Source: a bacterium (lineage in GTDB: Bacteria > Planctomycetota > Phycisphaerae > Phycisphaerales > SM1A02). Taken from it: a DNA stretch of 51,873 nucleotides. Position 1 is the stretch's first letter; each line of letters starts with the position of its first letter. The stretch spans positions 1-51,873 of the forward strand of contig JAPOKA010000011.1 of assembly GCA_029977865.1 (NCBI GenBank), written 5' to 3'. The notes beneath the pieces are model-generated. The model was not told the DNA's origin and did not search any database. It worked only from the letters and a program-made list of their open reading frames with translations. Of the stretch, positions 8,214 through 14,993 are shown in pieces. The position numbers and the translations under genes are program-made.

Positions 8214-9130
8214 CGCACCTCGTCGAGACCGAAGTCGATCGAACTCGCGTCCTTGGTGAGCGATCCGCAGGCGACCCGATCGACGCCGGTGGCCGCCACC
8301 GCCGCGACCGACTTCAGGGTGATCCCGCCCGAAGCCTCGAGCAGCGGCCCGTCACCCCGCGCGTCGCGGCGGGCCACCGCCTCGCGGGTCTGCGCCGCGT
8401 CCATGTTGTCGAGCAGCACCACGTCGATCGAACCCGGCGGCAGGGTCAGCACCTCATCAAGCTGCTCGAGGGTGTCGACCTCGACCTCGATGAAGCGAAC
8501 CACCCGCTCTCGCCTCGCCGCAGCCGCCGCCTCGACCACCTTGGCCGCGAATCCGGTCGAGCCGATCGCGGCGAGGTGGTTGTCCTTGACCAGCATCGCT
8601 TCGGCGAGGTCGAGCCGATGCAGGCTTCCTCCACCGCAGCGCACCGCGTACTTCTCGGGATAGCGGAGCCCCGGAGTGGTCTTGCGGGTGTCGCAGACCA
8701 CGGCGCGGGTTCCCTCGACCGCCGCGACGAACCGCGCCGTCCGCGTCGCCACGCCGCTCAGGCGTCCGAGCAGATTCAGCATGGTTCGCTCGAGCGGCAG
8801 CAGGAACCGCAGCGGGCCCTCGACTTCCATCACCGCATCGCCGGCGACGAATCGCCCGCCGTCTGCGCAGAGCACCTTGAAGCGGCTCGCTCCGGCACGC
8901 TTGCGCAGGATCGACTCGAGCAGCGGCATGCCTGCGAGCACGCCCGGCTCACGGGCGACGACGCGCATGGTTCCCCGCAACGCCGAATCCACCAAGGTCT
9001 CGGTGGTGACGTCACCGCGGCCGAGGTCCTCGTCGATCGCGAGATCGATCAGCCTCGCCACCAGCGGGGTCGCGAGCAGCCGCTTGGCCAGGTCGGGAAG
9101 TTCGAGCCGGTCGAGATCGTCCACCGCCAT
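8210..9130 (-). CDS. nadC: Nicotinate-nucleotide pyrophosphorylase (quinolinate phosphoribosyltransferase)
   Basis: A 306-aa QPRTase. It converts quinolinate and PRPP to nicotinate mononucleotide, CO2 and PPi in de novo NAD synthesis. Diagnostic motifs are 'DTRKTTPGLRYPEKYAVRCGGG' from 147, 'MLVKDNHL' at 179-186, 'VLLDNM' at 238-243 and 'LEASGGI' at 264-270; length is normal. It overlaps birA by 4 bp and lies 37 bp downstream of the HIT gene. A TAGGGT box sits exactly 6 nt before its ATG, so it may also have its own leaderless transcript. nadA is in the same window at 36858-38063, but no nadB was found. Confidence 0.97.
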   Translation of the reverse strand: MAVDDLDRLELPDLAKRLLATPLVARLIDLAIDEDLGRGDVTTETLVDSALRGTMRVVAREPGVLAGMPLLESILRKRAGASRFKVLCADGGRFVAGDAVMEVEGPLRFLLPLERTMLNLLGRLSGVATRTARFVAAVEGTRAVVCDTRKTTPGLRYPEKYAVRCGGGSLHRLDLAEAMLVKDNHLAAIGSTGFAAKVVEAAAAARRERVVRFIEVEVDTLEQLDEVLTLPPGSIDVVLLDNMDAAQTREAVARRDARGDGPLLEASGGITLKSVAAVAATGVDRVACGSLTKDASSIDFGLDEVR

Positions 9131-9136
9131 GGCGGC

Positions 9137-9142
9137 ACCCTA
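9137..9142 (-). promoter_or_regulatory. Putative -10 box (TAGGGT) of nadC, leaderless arrangement
   Basis: The minus-strand TAGGGT is separated by six bases (GCCGCC) from the nadC ATG. It lies in the 37-bp gap after the HIT gene, and no Shine-Dalgarno is visible. It follows the same geometry as the boxes before the HIT, parA and atpZ genes. Confidence 0.42.
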
Positions 9143-9167
9143 CCGCAAGCCGCGGCGACCCACCCGT

Positions 9168-9584
9168 TCAGCTCGCGGCGGCGATTCGAGCCGCGATCCG
9201 TTCGGCGCGGGCCGCGGCCTCGCCGTCCTTCCCCGCCCGCCACTCGATCCCGAGCCCCCGGCCGTCGCCGAACTTCGGAATGATGTGGAAGTGGACATGC
9301 ATCACCGCCTGATGCGCCACCGCCCCATTGTTCTGGAGCAGGTTGTATCCCTCGGCGCCGGTCTCGCGGAGCACTGCGCGGCAGATCCGCGGCAACGCCC
9401 GCCCCAACGCGGCAGCGGAATCGTCGGAGAGCTCGTGCAAGTGGGCCCTGGCTTCCTTGGGCACCACCAGCACGTGCCCCGGACTCAGCGGAGCCACGTC
9501 GAGAAACGCCAGCACGTGCTCGTCTTCGTAGACGCGGTGGCAGGGAATCTCGCCCGCAATGATGCGACTGAAGATGGTCGACAT
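9168..9584 (-). CDS. HIT-family nucleotide hydrolase/transferase (HINT-like)
   Basis: A 138-aa histidine-triad protein. The HINT fold opens with 'IFSRIIAGEIPCHRVYEDE' and 'AFLDVAPLSPGHVLVVPK', and the triad is 'MHVHFHIIPK' at 95-104. HINT proteins hydrolyse adenosine phosphoramidates and AMP-lysine type substrates; this is a housekeeping activity. The ATG at 9582-9584 matches the normal N terminus of the family. The TACGGT box lies 6 nt upstream. It precedes nadC and birA on the same strand. A link with adenylated intermediates of BirA is only a guess. Confidence 0.95.
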   Translation of the reverse strand: MSTIFSRIIAGEIPCHRVYEDEHVLAFLDVAPLSPGHVLVVPKEARAHLHELSDDSAAALGRALPRICRAVLRETGAEGYNLLQNNGAVAHQAVMHVHFHIIPKFGDGRGLGIEWRAGKDGEAAARAERIAARIAAAS

Positions 9585-9590
9585 GGAGGC

Positions 9591-9596
9591 ACCGTA
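9591..9596 (-). promoter_or_regulatory. Putative -10 box (TACGGT) of the HIT gene, leaderless arrangement
   Basis: TACGGT on the minus strand, six bases (GCCTCC), then the ATG of the HIT gene. The interval to the upstream regulator gene is 90 bp, so a promoter is expected here. No ribosome binding site is present. Confidence 0.45.
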
Positions 9597-9674
9597 CCAA
9601 CTGCGGGCAGCCGACCGGGCCTCCTGGATCGGCATCGGCGCGGTCGCTCGCGTGATCAACGGGACCGCCGGCTT

Positions 9675-10208
9675 TCAACCGGACCGCTCATCGCCTCCCG
9701 CGAAGAGCCGCAACACCAGTCGCCACCCTTCGATGACGACGGTCGCCTCGGGCAAGGTCAGCAGGGTCGCCACTTCCGGCGCGGATCGGCCGCGAGCCGC
9801 CACCCTGGTGTTCGATTCGCGGAGATGGCGGACTCGGAATGAGGGCACCGGAAGTCCGCCGTGATCGCCGTCGATGGCCGCGATGATCGCGCGCCTCGCG
9901 GTCTGCACCTGAGTGGGCCCACCGCACGGAATCAACTGCCGCCGCCACGCCTCCATCCAATCGGAAACCGCGCGTGAGTCCCAGTGCGGATGGGAGATGG
10001 CTGTGAGCGGCGCCGATGAGGATCCATGTGTCAGCACCGCGGCGAGCGAGGCTCGCGAGCAGTAGACGCGGCCTGCGATTCGCGTCACCTTCAACCGCCC
10101 TGCAGCCTGGTAGCGGCGCAGGGTTCGTACCGACACGCCGGCTTCCCCGGCCGCCTCTGGAATGGACAGGAGTTGTCCCCGCTTGATCAGTCTCGACTTC
10201 TCGTTCAC
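9675..10208 (-). CDS. MerR/excisionase-type helix-turn-helix DNA-binding protein
   Basis: About 177 aa. The N-terminal domain (13-55) is a MerR/excisionase-like winged HTH: 'LLSIPEAAGEAGVSVRTLRRYQAAGRL' followed by 'VTRIAGRVYCSRASL' as the wing. The rest (about 70-177) has no recognised ligand-binding family. The GTG at 10206-10208 is preferred because the protein then begins directly before the HTH; an ATG at 10266-10268 would add 20 Ser/Arg-rich residues. It is divergent from the exonuclease-ligase operon, so it could regulate that operon or itself. No operator is proven, but an inverted repeat lies just upstream. Confidence 0.75.
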   Translation of the reverse strand: MNEKSRLIKRGQLLSIPEAAGEAGVSVRTLRRYQAAGRLKVTRIAGRVYCSRASLAAVLTHGSSSAPLTAISHPHWDSRAVSDWMEAWRRQLIPCGGPTQVQTARRAIIAAIDGDHGGLPVPSFRVRHLRESNTRVAARGRSAPEVATLLTLPEATVVIEGWRLVLRLFAGGDERSG

Positions 10209-10228
10209 GACCCGGGCCCTCGGAGCGG

Positions 10229-10252
10229 CGCTCGGTTCGAGTGATCCGAGCG
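10229..10252. promoter_or_regulatory. Inverted repeat upstream of the HTH regulator, possible operator
   Basis: CGCTCGG and CCGAGCG form a 7-bp inverted repeat with a 10-bp spacer. It lies 21 bp upstream of the preferred GTG start of the HTH gene and 136 bp upstream of the divergent exonuclease gene. Its place fits an autoregulatory operator, but such short GC palindromes also occur by chance. Confidence 0.25.
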
Positions 10253-10376
10253 ACAGCGAGCGAAGCATACCCTGATGTGAAGGCTGGGGCGCCGCGAGGC
10301 CGAGCTCGCACACGCGCGCACCTTCGCGACCGCACGCCAAGTGGCGAGTCACGCGGTGCGCCGCCCTTCGAACCTC

Positions 10377-10382
10377 GGGAGA
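10377..10382 (+). promoter_or_regulatory. Ribosome binding site GGGAGA deciding a GTG start
   Basis: GGGAGA lies five bases before the GTG at 10388. This supports that GTG over an in-frame GTG at 10241, which would add 49 Arg/Pro-rich residues without homology to the family. Confidence 0.65.
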
Positions 10383-10387
10383 CTTGT

Positions 10388-11464
10388 GTGGCTTCGCGGC
10401 GTCCGACTCTCGAACTCTCGCCGGCAGGTCTGTGGTGCCCCTTCGGCGAGTTTCACATCGATCCTTGGTCGCCGGTGCCGCAGGCGATCGTGACCCACGC
10501 CCATGCCGATCACGCTCGGCCGGGCATGGGCAACTATCTCGTCGCTGCCGAGGGCGAGTGGGTGGCCAAGGCTCGACTTCCCGGTGCGTCGATCCAGCCA
10601 CTCCCCTACGGCGAGCGGATTCGTCTCGGTGACGTCGAAGTCAGCCTGCACCCGGCGGGGCATGTGCTGGGTTCGGCGCAGATTCGCGTGGAGCACCGGG
10701 GGGAGGTCTGGGTGGTCAGCGGCGACTACAAGCTGGCTGCCGATCCGACCTGCCGTGCATTTGAAGCGATTCGCTGCCATCGCTTCATCAGCGAAAGCAC
10801 CTTCGGCCTGCCGATCTACCGCTGGCCGAATCCGCAGGACGAGATGGCTCGGCTGCGGGCCTGGCGACGTCGATGCCGCGATGAGGGTCGCTTCGCAGTG
10901 CTGTCGACCTACGCCCTCGGGAAGGCGCAGCGAATCCTCGCCGCGATGGAGTCGGAGGATCTGCCGATCCTCGTGCACGGCGCGCTCGAGCCTCTGATCG
11001 CGGCCTACCGGGCCCACGGGGTGGCGTTGCCGCCGACGCTCCCGGCCGACCGCGCCAATGCGACGGCGCATCGCGGACGTGCCTTGGTGCTCGCTCCTCC
11101 GAGTGCGGTGGGCGGTGCCTGGATACGGAGGTTCACACCCGCCTCGATCGGAGTCGCCTCGGGATGGATGCTCGTTCGCGGCATGCGTCGTCGTCGAGGT
11201 TGCGACGAAGGCTTCGTGGTGAGCGATCACGCCGATTGGCCCGACCTGCTCACCGCGATCGCCGCGACCGAGTGCGAGGCGGTCGCGCTCACCCACGGAT
11301 TCGCGGCGCCGCTCGCAGCGCATCTGCGAAGCAAGGGCCTCCGCGCCACGACCGTGCGAACACGGTTCGGCGACGAGAGCGAGGACCACGACGGCCCCGG
11401 CGTCGAAGCTGCGGTCGGTTCCGTCGGCGGCGACGAGCTCTTTCCCTCCGAGGGTCCCGCGTGA
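10388..11464 (+). CDS. Ligase-associated MBL-fold DNA exonuclease
   Basis: A 358-aa metallo-beta-lactamase/beta-CASP protein of the bacterial ligase-associated exonuclease family. 'LWCPFGEFHIDPW' at about 15-27 and the metal motif 'THAHADH' at 36-42 are diagnostic, with further metal ligands in 'HPAGHVLGSAQI' (88-99), 'SGDYK' (111-115) and the C-terminal 'VSDHADWPDLL'. Known family members sit with an ATP-dependent ligase and an Lhr-type helicase in a DNA repair cassette. Here the ligase follows directly with a GTGA overlap, while no helicase is seen. The GTG start is fixed by a ribosome binding site. Confidence 0.92.
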   Translation: MASRRPTLELSPAGLWCPFGEFHIDPWSPVPQAIVTHAHADHARPGMGNYLVAAEGEWVAKARLPGASIQPLPYGERIRLGDVEVSLHPAGHVLGSAQIRVEHRGEVWVVSGDYKLAADPTCRAFEAIRCHRFISESTFGLPIYRWPNPQDEMARLRAWRRRCRDEGRFAVLSTYALGKAQRILAAMESEDLPILVHGALEPLIAAYRAHGVALPPTLPADRANATAHRGRALVLAPPSAVGGAWIRRFTPASIGVASGWMLVRGMRRRRGCDEGFVVSDHADWPDLLTAIAATECEAVALTHGFAAPLAAHLRSKGLRATTVRTRFGDESEDHDGPGVEAAVGSVGGDELFPSEGPA

Positions 11465-13128
11465 GCGTCGCCGAGTTCGCCACGCTCGTCCGCGGCCTCG
11501 CTGCGACCGCCTCCTCGTCGCAACGAGCCTCGCTGCTCGAGGCGCATCTGCGGGCCGCAGACGACCTCTCCGCGGCGTGGGCATTCTGGTTTCTCCTCGG
11601 CCATCGCATTCCCCGCACGGTGCCGGTCCGGCTGCTGCGGGAGTGGGTGGCGGAACGGGCCGAGGTCTCTCCCGAACTCGTCGCCTCCTGCCACGACCAT
11701 GTCGGCGATCTCGCCGAGACGCTCTCGCTGCTGCTCCCCGATCTCCCCGAGGAATCAAGCGATGTCGCGCTCGCTGAACTCGTCGAAGCCGGAGTCTCGG
11801 GCCTCGCGGGCTCGAGTCGCGAACAACAGCAGCGGATCCTCGCGTCGTGGTGGCAGCGGCTCGATCGCGACGGCGCATTCCTGCACCTCAAGCTCGTCAC
11901 CGGCGGATTCCGCATCGGCGTCGCCCGCGGCATCGCCCTGCGCTCGGCCGCTGCGGCGATCGGCGTCGAAGCCTCGGTGCTCGAAGATCGAGTGTGCGGC
12001 GGATTCACGCCGACCGCGGCTGCGTGGCGGGCGCTGAGAGAGCCGCCCAACCCCGACGAGGTCGCCGCGCAGCCTCGCCCCTTCCAGCTCGCCGGCGGAC
12101 TCGGGATCGCAGACCCGGACCTCGAGCCTGCGGACGCTCCGCTGTTCGGCCCCGACGCGATCGACCTTGGCTCGATCGACGAGTGGCTGATCGAGCCGAA
12201 ATGGGATGGCGTTCGCGCCCAACTGCTCCGCCGCCGCGAAACGCGGCTCGCGAGCCGCGGCGAAGGCTACTTGGATCGGTCGTTCCCGGAGATCGTCGAC
12301 GCGGCGCGTGGCCTTCCCCTCGGCTGCGTGCTCGACGGCGAGGCGTTGCTGTGGTCGGAGGATCGCCCCGCACCCTTCACCGCGTTGCAGCGGAGGCTTG
12401 GGGTCAGACGACATCAGCCTGGGCTCTTCGACGCCGTTCACGCGGTGTTCTTCGCCTTCGACCTGCTCGAGATCGATGGAAGCGATGTTCGCAACGCCCC
12501 GCTCTCGGAACGACGGTCGCGCCTCGAGACGCTGCTTGCCTCCGCGCGGCCCGACGTGATCCGCCTCTCGCCGCGCCTTCGCTTCGACACCTGGGAGGCG
12601 GCCGACGCGGCACGCAGATCCGCCCGGGATCGAGGCGTCGAAGGGCTGATGCTCAAGCGACTCGATCGACCCTACGAAGGAGGCCGAGGGCGGGGATCCT
12701 GGTGGAAGTGGAAGGCCGACCCGCGGACCATCGACGCGGTGGTCGTGCAGGCCCAGTCCGGCCACGGACGTCGGGCCGGACTGCTCAGCGACTACACCCT
12801 CGCGGTGCGGCACCAAGGCGCGCTGGTCCCGGTGGCCAAGGCGTACTCGGGCCTCTCCGACGCCGAGATCGTGGCGATCGACCGAATCCTCAAGGGGTCG
12901 GTCGTCGATCGCCGCGGCCCGCTGCGGGTGGTCGAGCCTCAGGTCGTGCTCGAGATCGCCTTCGACCGCGTGCAGCGATCAGCCCGCCATCGCAGCGGCG
13001 TCGCGGTGCGATTCCCCCGCATCCTGCGTTGGCGTCGCGACAAGACTCCCGAAGAGGCCGACTGCCTCGAGAGCCTGCGCTCGATGCTCGAGCCCGACGA
13101 GTCAGGCGGCGCCGTACCACGCTCCTGA
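11461..13128 (+). CDS. ATP-dependent DNA ligase (LigB/C-like, exonuclease-linked)
   Basis: A 555-aa ATP-dependent DNA ligase that seals nicks, distinct from the housekeeping NAD-dependent LigA. The N-terminal alpha-helical domain (1-220) is followed by the nucleotidyltransferase domain with motif I 'EPKWDG' (adenylated Lys about 247) and 'SRGEGYLDRSFPEI'. 'EGLMLKRLDRPYEGGRG' and 'WWKWK' correspond to motifs IV-V, and an OB-fold ends the protein with 'RFPRILRWRRDK'. The start GTG overlaps the exonuclease stop. The length and N-terminal domain are typical of the cassette ligases implicated in repair of damaged DNA. Confidence 0.94.
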   Translation: MSVAEFATLVRGLAATASSSQRASLLEAHLRAADDLSAAWAFWFLLGHRIPRTVPVRLLREWVAERAEVSPELVASCHDHVGDLAETLSLLLPDLPEESSDVALAELVEAGVSGLAGSSREQQQRILASWWQRLDRDGAFLHLKLVTGGFRIGVARGIALRSAAAAIGVEASVLEDRVCGGFTPTAAAWRALREPPNPDEVAAQPRPFQLAGGLGIADPDLEPADAPLFGPDAIDLGSIDEWLIEPKWDGVRAQLLRRRETRLASRGEGYLDRSFPEIVDAARGLPLGCVLDGEALLWSEDRPAPFTALQRRLGVRRHQPGLFDAVHAVFFAFDLLEIDGSDVRNAPLSERRSRLETLLASARPDVIRLSPRLRFDTWEAADAARRSARDRGVEGLMLKRLDRPYEGGRGRGSWWKWKADPRTIDAVVVQAQSGHGRRAGLLSDYTLAVRHQGALVPVAKAYSGLSDAEIVAIDRILKGSVVDRRGPLRVVEPQVVLEIAFDRVQRSARHRSGVAVRFPRILRWRRDKTPEEADCLESLRSMLEPDESGGAVPRS

Positions 13129-13446
13129 ACGGGAGTCTGGCCCGCGTCCTCGATGCCCGCGGGTCCGAGAGTTCCCTGCGGCTTTGAATCTCCCGGAGGG
13201 CGTCGCCTGATCGACCCACTCCGATCTTGCCCCGCCGGCACAACTCCACCATCGCCGCCGAGGCGATCGCGTCAGGCGATGGACTTTCTCGCGGGGAATC
13301 GCATGGTTGACGCGGACACCGACGTCCAACTCTGACGTGTGCGGCGAGAGGGCTCCCGCTGCGACGCGTCGACTCACGGATCTGCCCCGCCCCGGTCTGC
13401 CTCCCCGGGCGGGGCGGTCTGTTTTTGCCGAGATTCCGCGAGCCGC
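13129..13446. other. Intergenic region between convergent genes, no gene seen
   Basis: This 318-bp stretch lies between the ligase and the dehydratase-like gene, which converge. Short reading frames on both strands are Arg/Pro-rich and resemble no protein. Only a GC-rich hairpin with a T-tract at its right end is recognisable. A small RNA cannot be excluded. Confidence 0.5.
13383..13426 (+). terminator. Intrinsic terminator of the exonuclease-ligase operon
   Basis: A GC-rich stem pairs TGCCCCGCCCCGG with CCGGGCGGGGCG (one bulged C) around a 9-base loop, followed by GTCTGTTTTT. The U-rich tail points to termination of plus-strand transcripts coming from the ligase gene 255 bp upstream. Confidence 0.65.
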
Positions 13447-13977
13447 TCAGGCGATCGGATCGGGCTCGGCGACTCGATCGAGCCCGTTGCCCTGCAGGAT
13501 CGTGCGGAAGTTCTCCCCGAAGACGAAGTTCTCTTCGGGGAATTCGTGGCCGCCGCGGTTCTGATCGAGGAAGCTGAACACGAACTCGATCGCACCGATG
13601 TTCACCCACTCCGGCCGGCGATGGTCCCAGCGCTCGATCGACACGCTCGCCGCGGCGCCGGCGGGATCGATGCGGTCGAGCGCCGCGGAGTAGCGAACAC
13701 TCTGTCCCGGCCGCACCTCGTCTTCGATCGACGCGGAGACGATCTTCGCCAACACCACCTTCTCCCGAAACTTCCCCACCGACCCCACCAGGATTCCCGC
13801 GGTCTGGGCGCTGCCCTCGATCAACAGCGAACTCGGCATCACCGGATCCGCGTCACCGAACGAGTCGGCGGCGAAGTGGTCGTGGAGGTGCTCCTCCGCA
13901 AGCGAGCAGTTCTTGATCGCGACGAGTCGCCGCTCCGGCTCGAACTCGAGAACGGTGTCGATCCACATCCAGCGCAT
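13447..13977 (-). CDS. FabA/FabZ-like hotdog dehydratase-related protein
   Basis: A 176-aa hotdog-fold protein of the FabA/FabZ superfamily. 'HFAADSFGDADPVMPSSLLIEGSAQTAG' (from His 34, with Glu 54) corresponds to the catalytic HFxxxPVMPGxLxxEAxxQ region. The Gly after MP is replaced by Ser, and an insertion separates the His from PVMP. Hydratase/dehydratase activity on 3-hydroxyacyl-ACP is the family role, but the altered loop leaves substrate and activity open. It is the last gene of a trio with an ACP and a FabZ-like protein, 29 bp after the ACP gene. Confidence 0.82.
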   Translation of the reverse strand: MRWMWIDTVLEFEPERRLVAIKNCSLAEEHLHDHFAADSFGDADPVMPSSLLIEGSAQTAGILVGSVGKFREKVVLAKIVSASIEDEVRPGQSVRYSAALDRIDPAGAAASVSIERWDHRRPEWVNIGAIEFVFSFLDQNRGGHEFPEENFVFGENFRTILQGNGLDRVAEPDPIA

Positions 13978-14006
13978 GGGCGATCCGCTCCGAGCGAGGC
14001 CGCAGT

Positions 14007-14432
14007 TCAGGCCGCGAGCTTGCGCTGGATGAAGTCGACGATGCTCCGCACCGTGAAGAGCTCGGGCAGCCGCGACACCTGGGGATCCGACTCGATGGTG
14101 GCGAAGTCGAGGTGCGGCATGCGGACCTTGAGCTCCTCAAGGCCCTTGGGAGTGATCCGTCCGTCCTGAACGAATTGCGGATCGTTCAGCAGGTTCTCCG
14201 AGAACAGCTCGCCCTGCGCGATCTTGAAGGGCTTCTCCGGGGTGGAGAAGCACTTCTCCAAGCGGAAGACGATGTCGAGGAAGTCGATCGATTCGGCGCC
14301 GAGGTCGCCGGTCAGCGTCGCCTCCATCGTCACCTCGTCGGCATCGACGCCGAGCGCCTCTTCCAGGACCTCTTGGACGTGCTTTGAGATTTCATCTCGG
14401 CTCATGGCCGTCGGTGCCTCGGTGGGATTCAT
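14007..14432 (-). CDS. Acyl carrier protein, extended
   Basis: A 141-aa acyl carrier protein. The phosphopantetheine site is 'GAESIDFLDIVFRLE' with Ser 48 in ESI rather than the common DSL. The protein is much longer than housekeeping AcpP (about 80 aa): after helix III it has an extra segment ('FSENLLNDPQFVQDGRITPKGLEELK') before the last helix. Such extended ACPs are found in specialised acyl systems. The start may be 14432 or the ATG at 14403-14405, which would remove nine residues. It lies between two dehydratase-like genes and is probably their carrier. The housekeeping AcpP is probably elsewhere. Confidence 0.88.
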   Translation of the reverse strand: MNPTEAPTAMSRDEISKHVQEVLEEALGVDADEVTMEATLTGDLGAESIDFLDIVFRLEKCFSTPEKPFKIAQGELFSENLLNDPQFVQDGRITPKGLEELKVRMPHLDFATIESDPQVSRLPELFTVRSIVDFIQRKLAA

Positions 14433-14491
14433 GGGTCGGTCCGGGCCGCCACATCGGCCGGCGGGTCAGTGACGTGGGTGCTTCCCGCAAC

Positions 14492-14914
14492 TCAGGACGA
14501 TCCCGATCGGGACTCCGCGACCGTCCGCGGACGCGAAGGTCGCATTGTAAAGCGTCCGGTGACCGCCGTCTCGCTGCTCCCGTCCGAGCGGACCACGGAG
14601 CCGGTGCCCTGGAACCGAAACTCGCCCGCCTCACCTTCTCGGTCGAGCCGCACCTCGACCCGCAGGGACTCGCCGGGCCGAACGAAACTCCCGAACCGCA
14701 AGGCCCGGACCCCACCGAGGACGTGACGCCCACCTCGGGATCCGAGCAGACGGCGAGCCGCCTGCACCATCGCCTCGACCATGAAGACCCCGGGAAGCAC
14801 CGGGAACTTGGGAAAGTGGTCGGCGAGGTACTCCTCGGCCGCGGTGACCGACTTGACGGCCACGATCCGGTCCGGCGACTGCTCGAGCACCTCGTCGATC
14901 AGGGTGAACTTCAT
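14492..14914 (-). CDS. FabZ-like 3-hydroxyacyl-ACP dehydratase
   Basis: A 140-aa hotdog dehydratase. 'HFPKFPVLPGVFMVEAMVQAARRLL' from His 33, with Glu 47, keeps the FabZ catalytic pair and the PVxPGVxxxE motif. FabZ removes water from 3-hydroxyacyl-ACP in fatty acid synthesis. It heads the minus-strand trio FabZ-like, ACP, FabA-like and is divergent from ftsK with 79 bp between the starts. The ATG at 14912-14914 begins the family's usual 'MKFTLIDEVLE' N terminus. The C-terminal 20 residues are an Arg/Ser-rich tail. It could be the main FabZ or a copy for a special acyl chain. Confidence 0.88.
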   Translation of the reverse strand: MKFTLIDEVLEQSPDRIVAVKSVTAAEEYLADHFPKFPVLPGVFMVEAMVQAARRLLGSRGGRHVLGGVRALRFGSFVRPGESLRVEVRLDREGEAGEFRFQGTGSVVRSDGSSETAVTGRFTMRPSRPRTVAESRSGSS

Positions 14915-14923
14915 GGGTCGCGA

Positions 14924-14929
14924 AGGGTA
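14924..14929 (-). promoter_or_regulatory. Putative -10 box (TACCCT) of the FabZ-like operon
   Basis: TACCCT on the minus strand lies nine bases before the ATG of the FabZ-like gene, in the 79-bp space shared with ftsK. The transcript would have a leader of only 2-3 bases. No Shine-Dalgarno is visible. Confidence 0.3.
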
Positions 14930-14993
14930 GCGACTCGGCACCCGGGGCGGCGATTCTCACCCCGTCCCCGCCTCGAAACCGATCTACCACGCG

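Noticed and set aside
13129-13446. A small gene of 60-90 codons or a structured RNA in the gap after the ligase
   Set aside because: Candidate frames lack a ribosome site and normal composition; no known RNA family motif was recognised. Only the terminator hairpin is supported.
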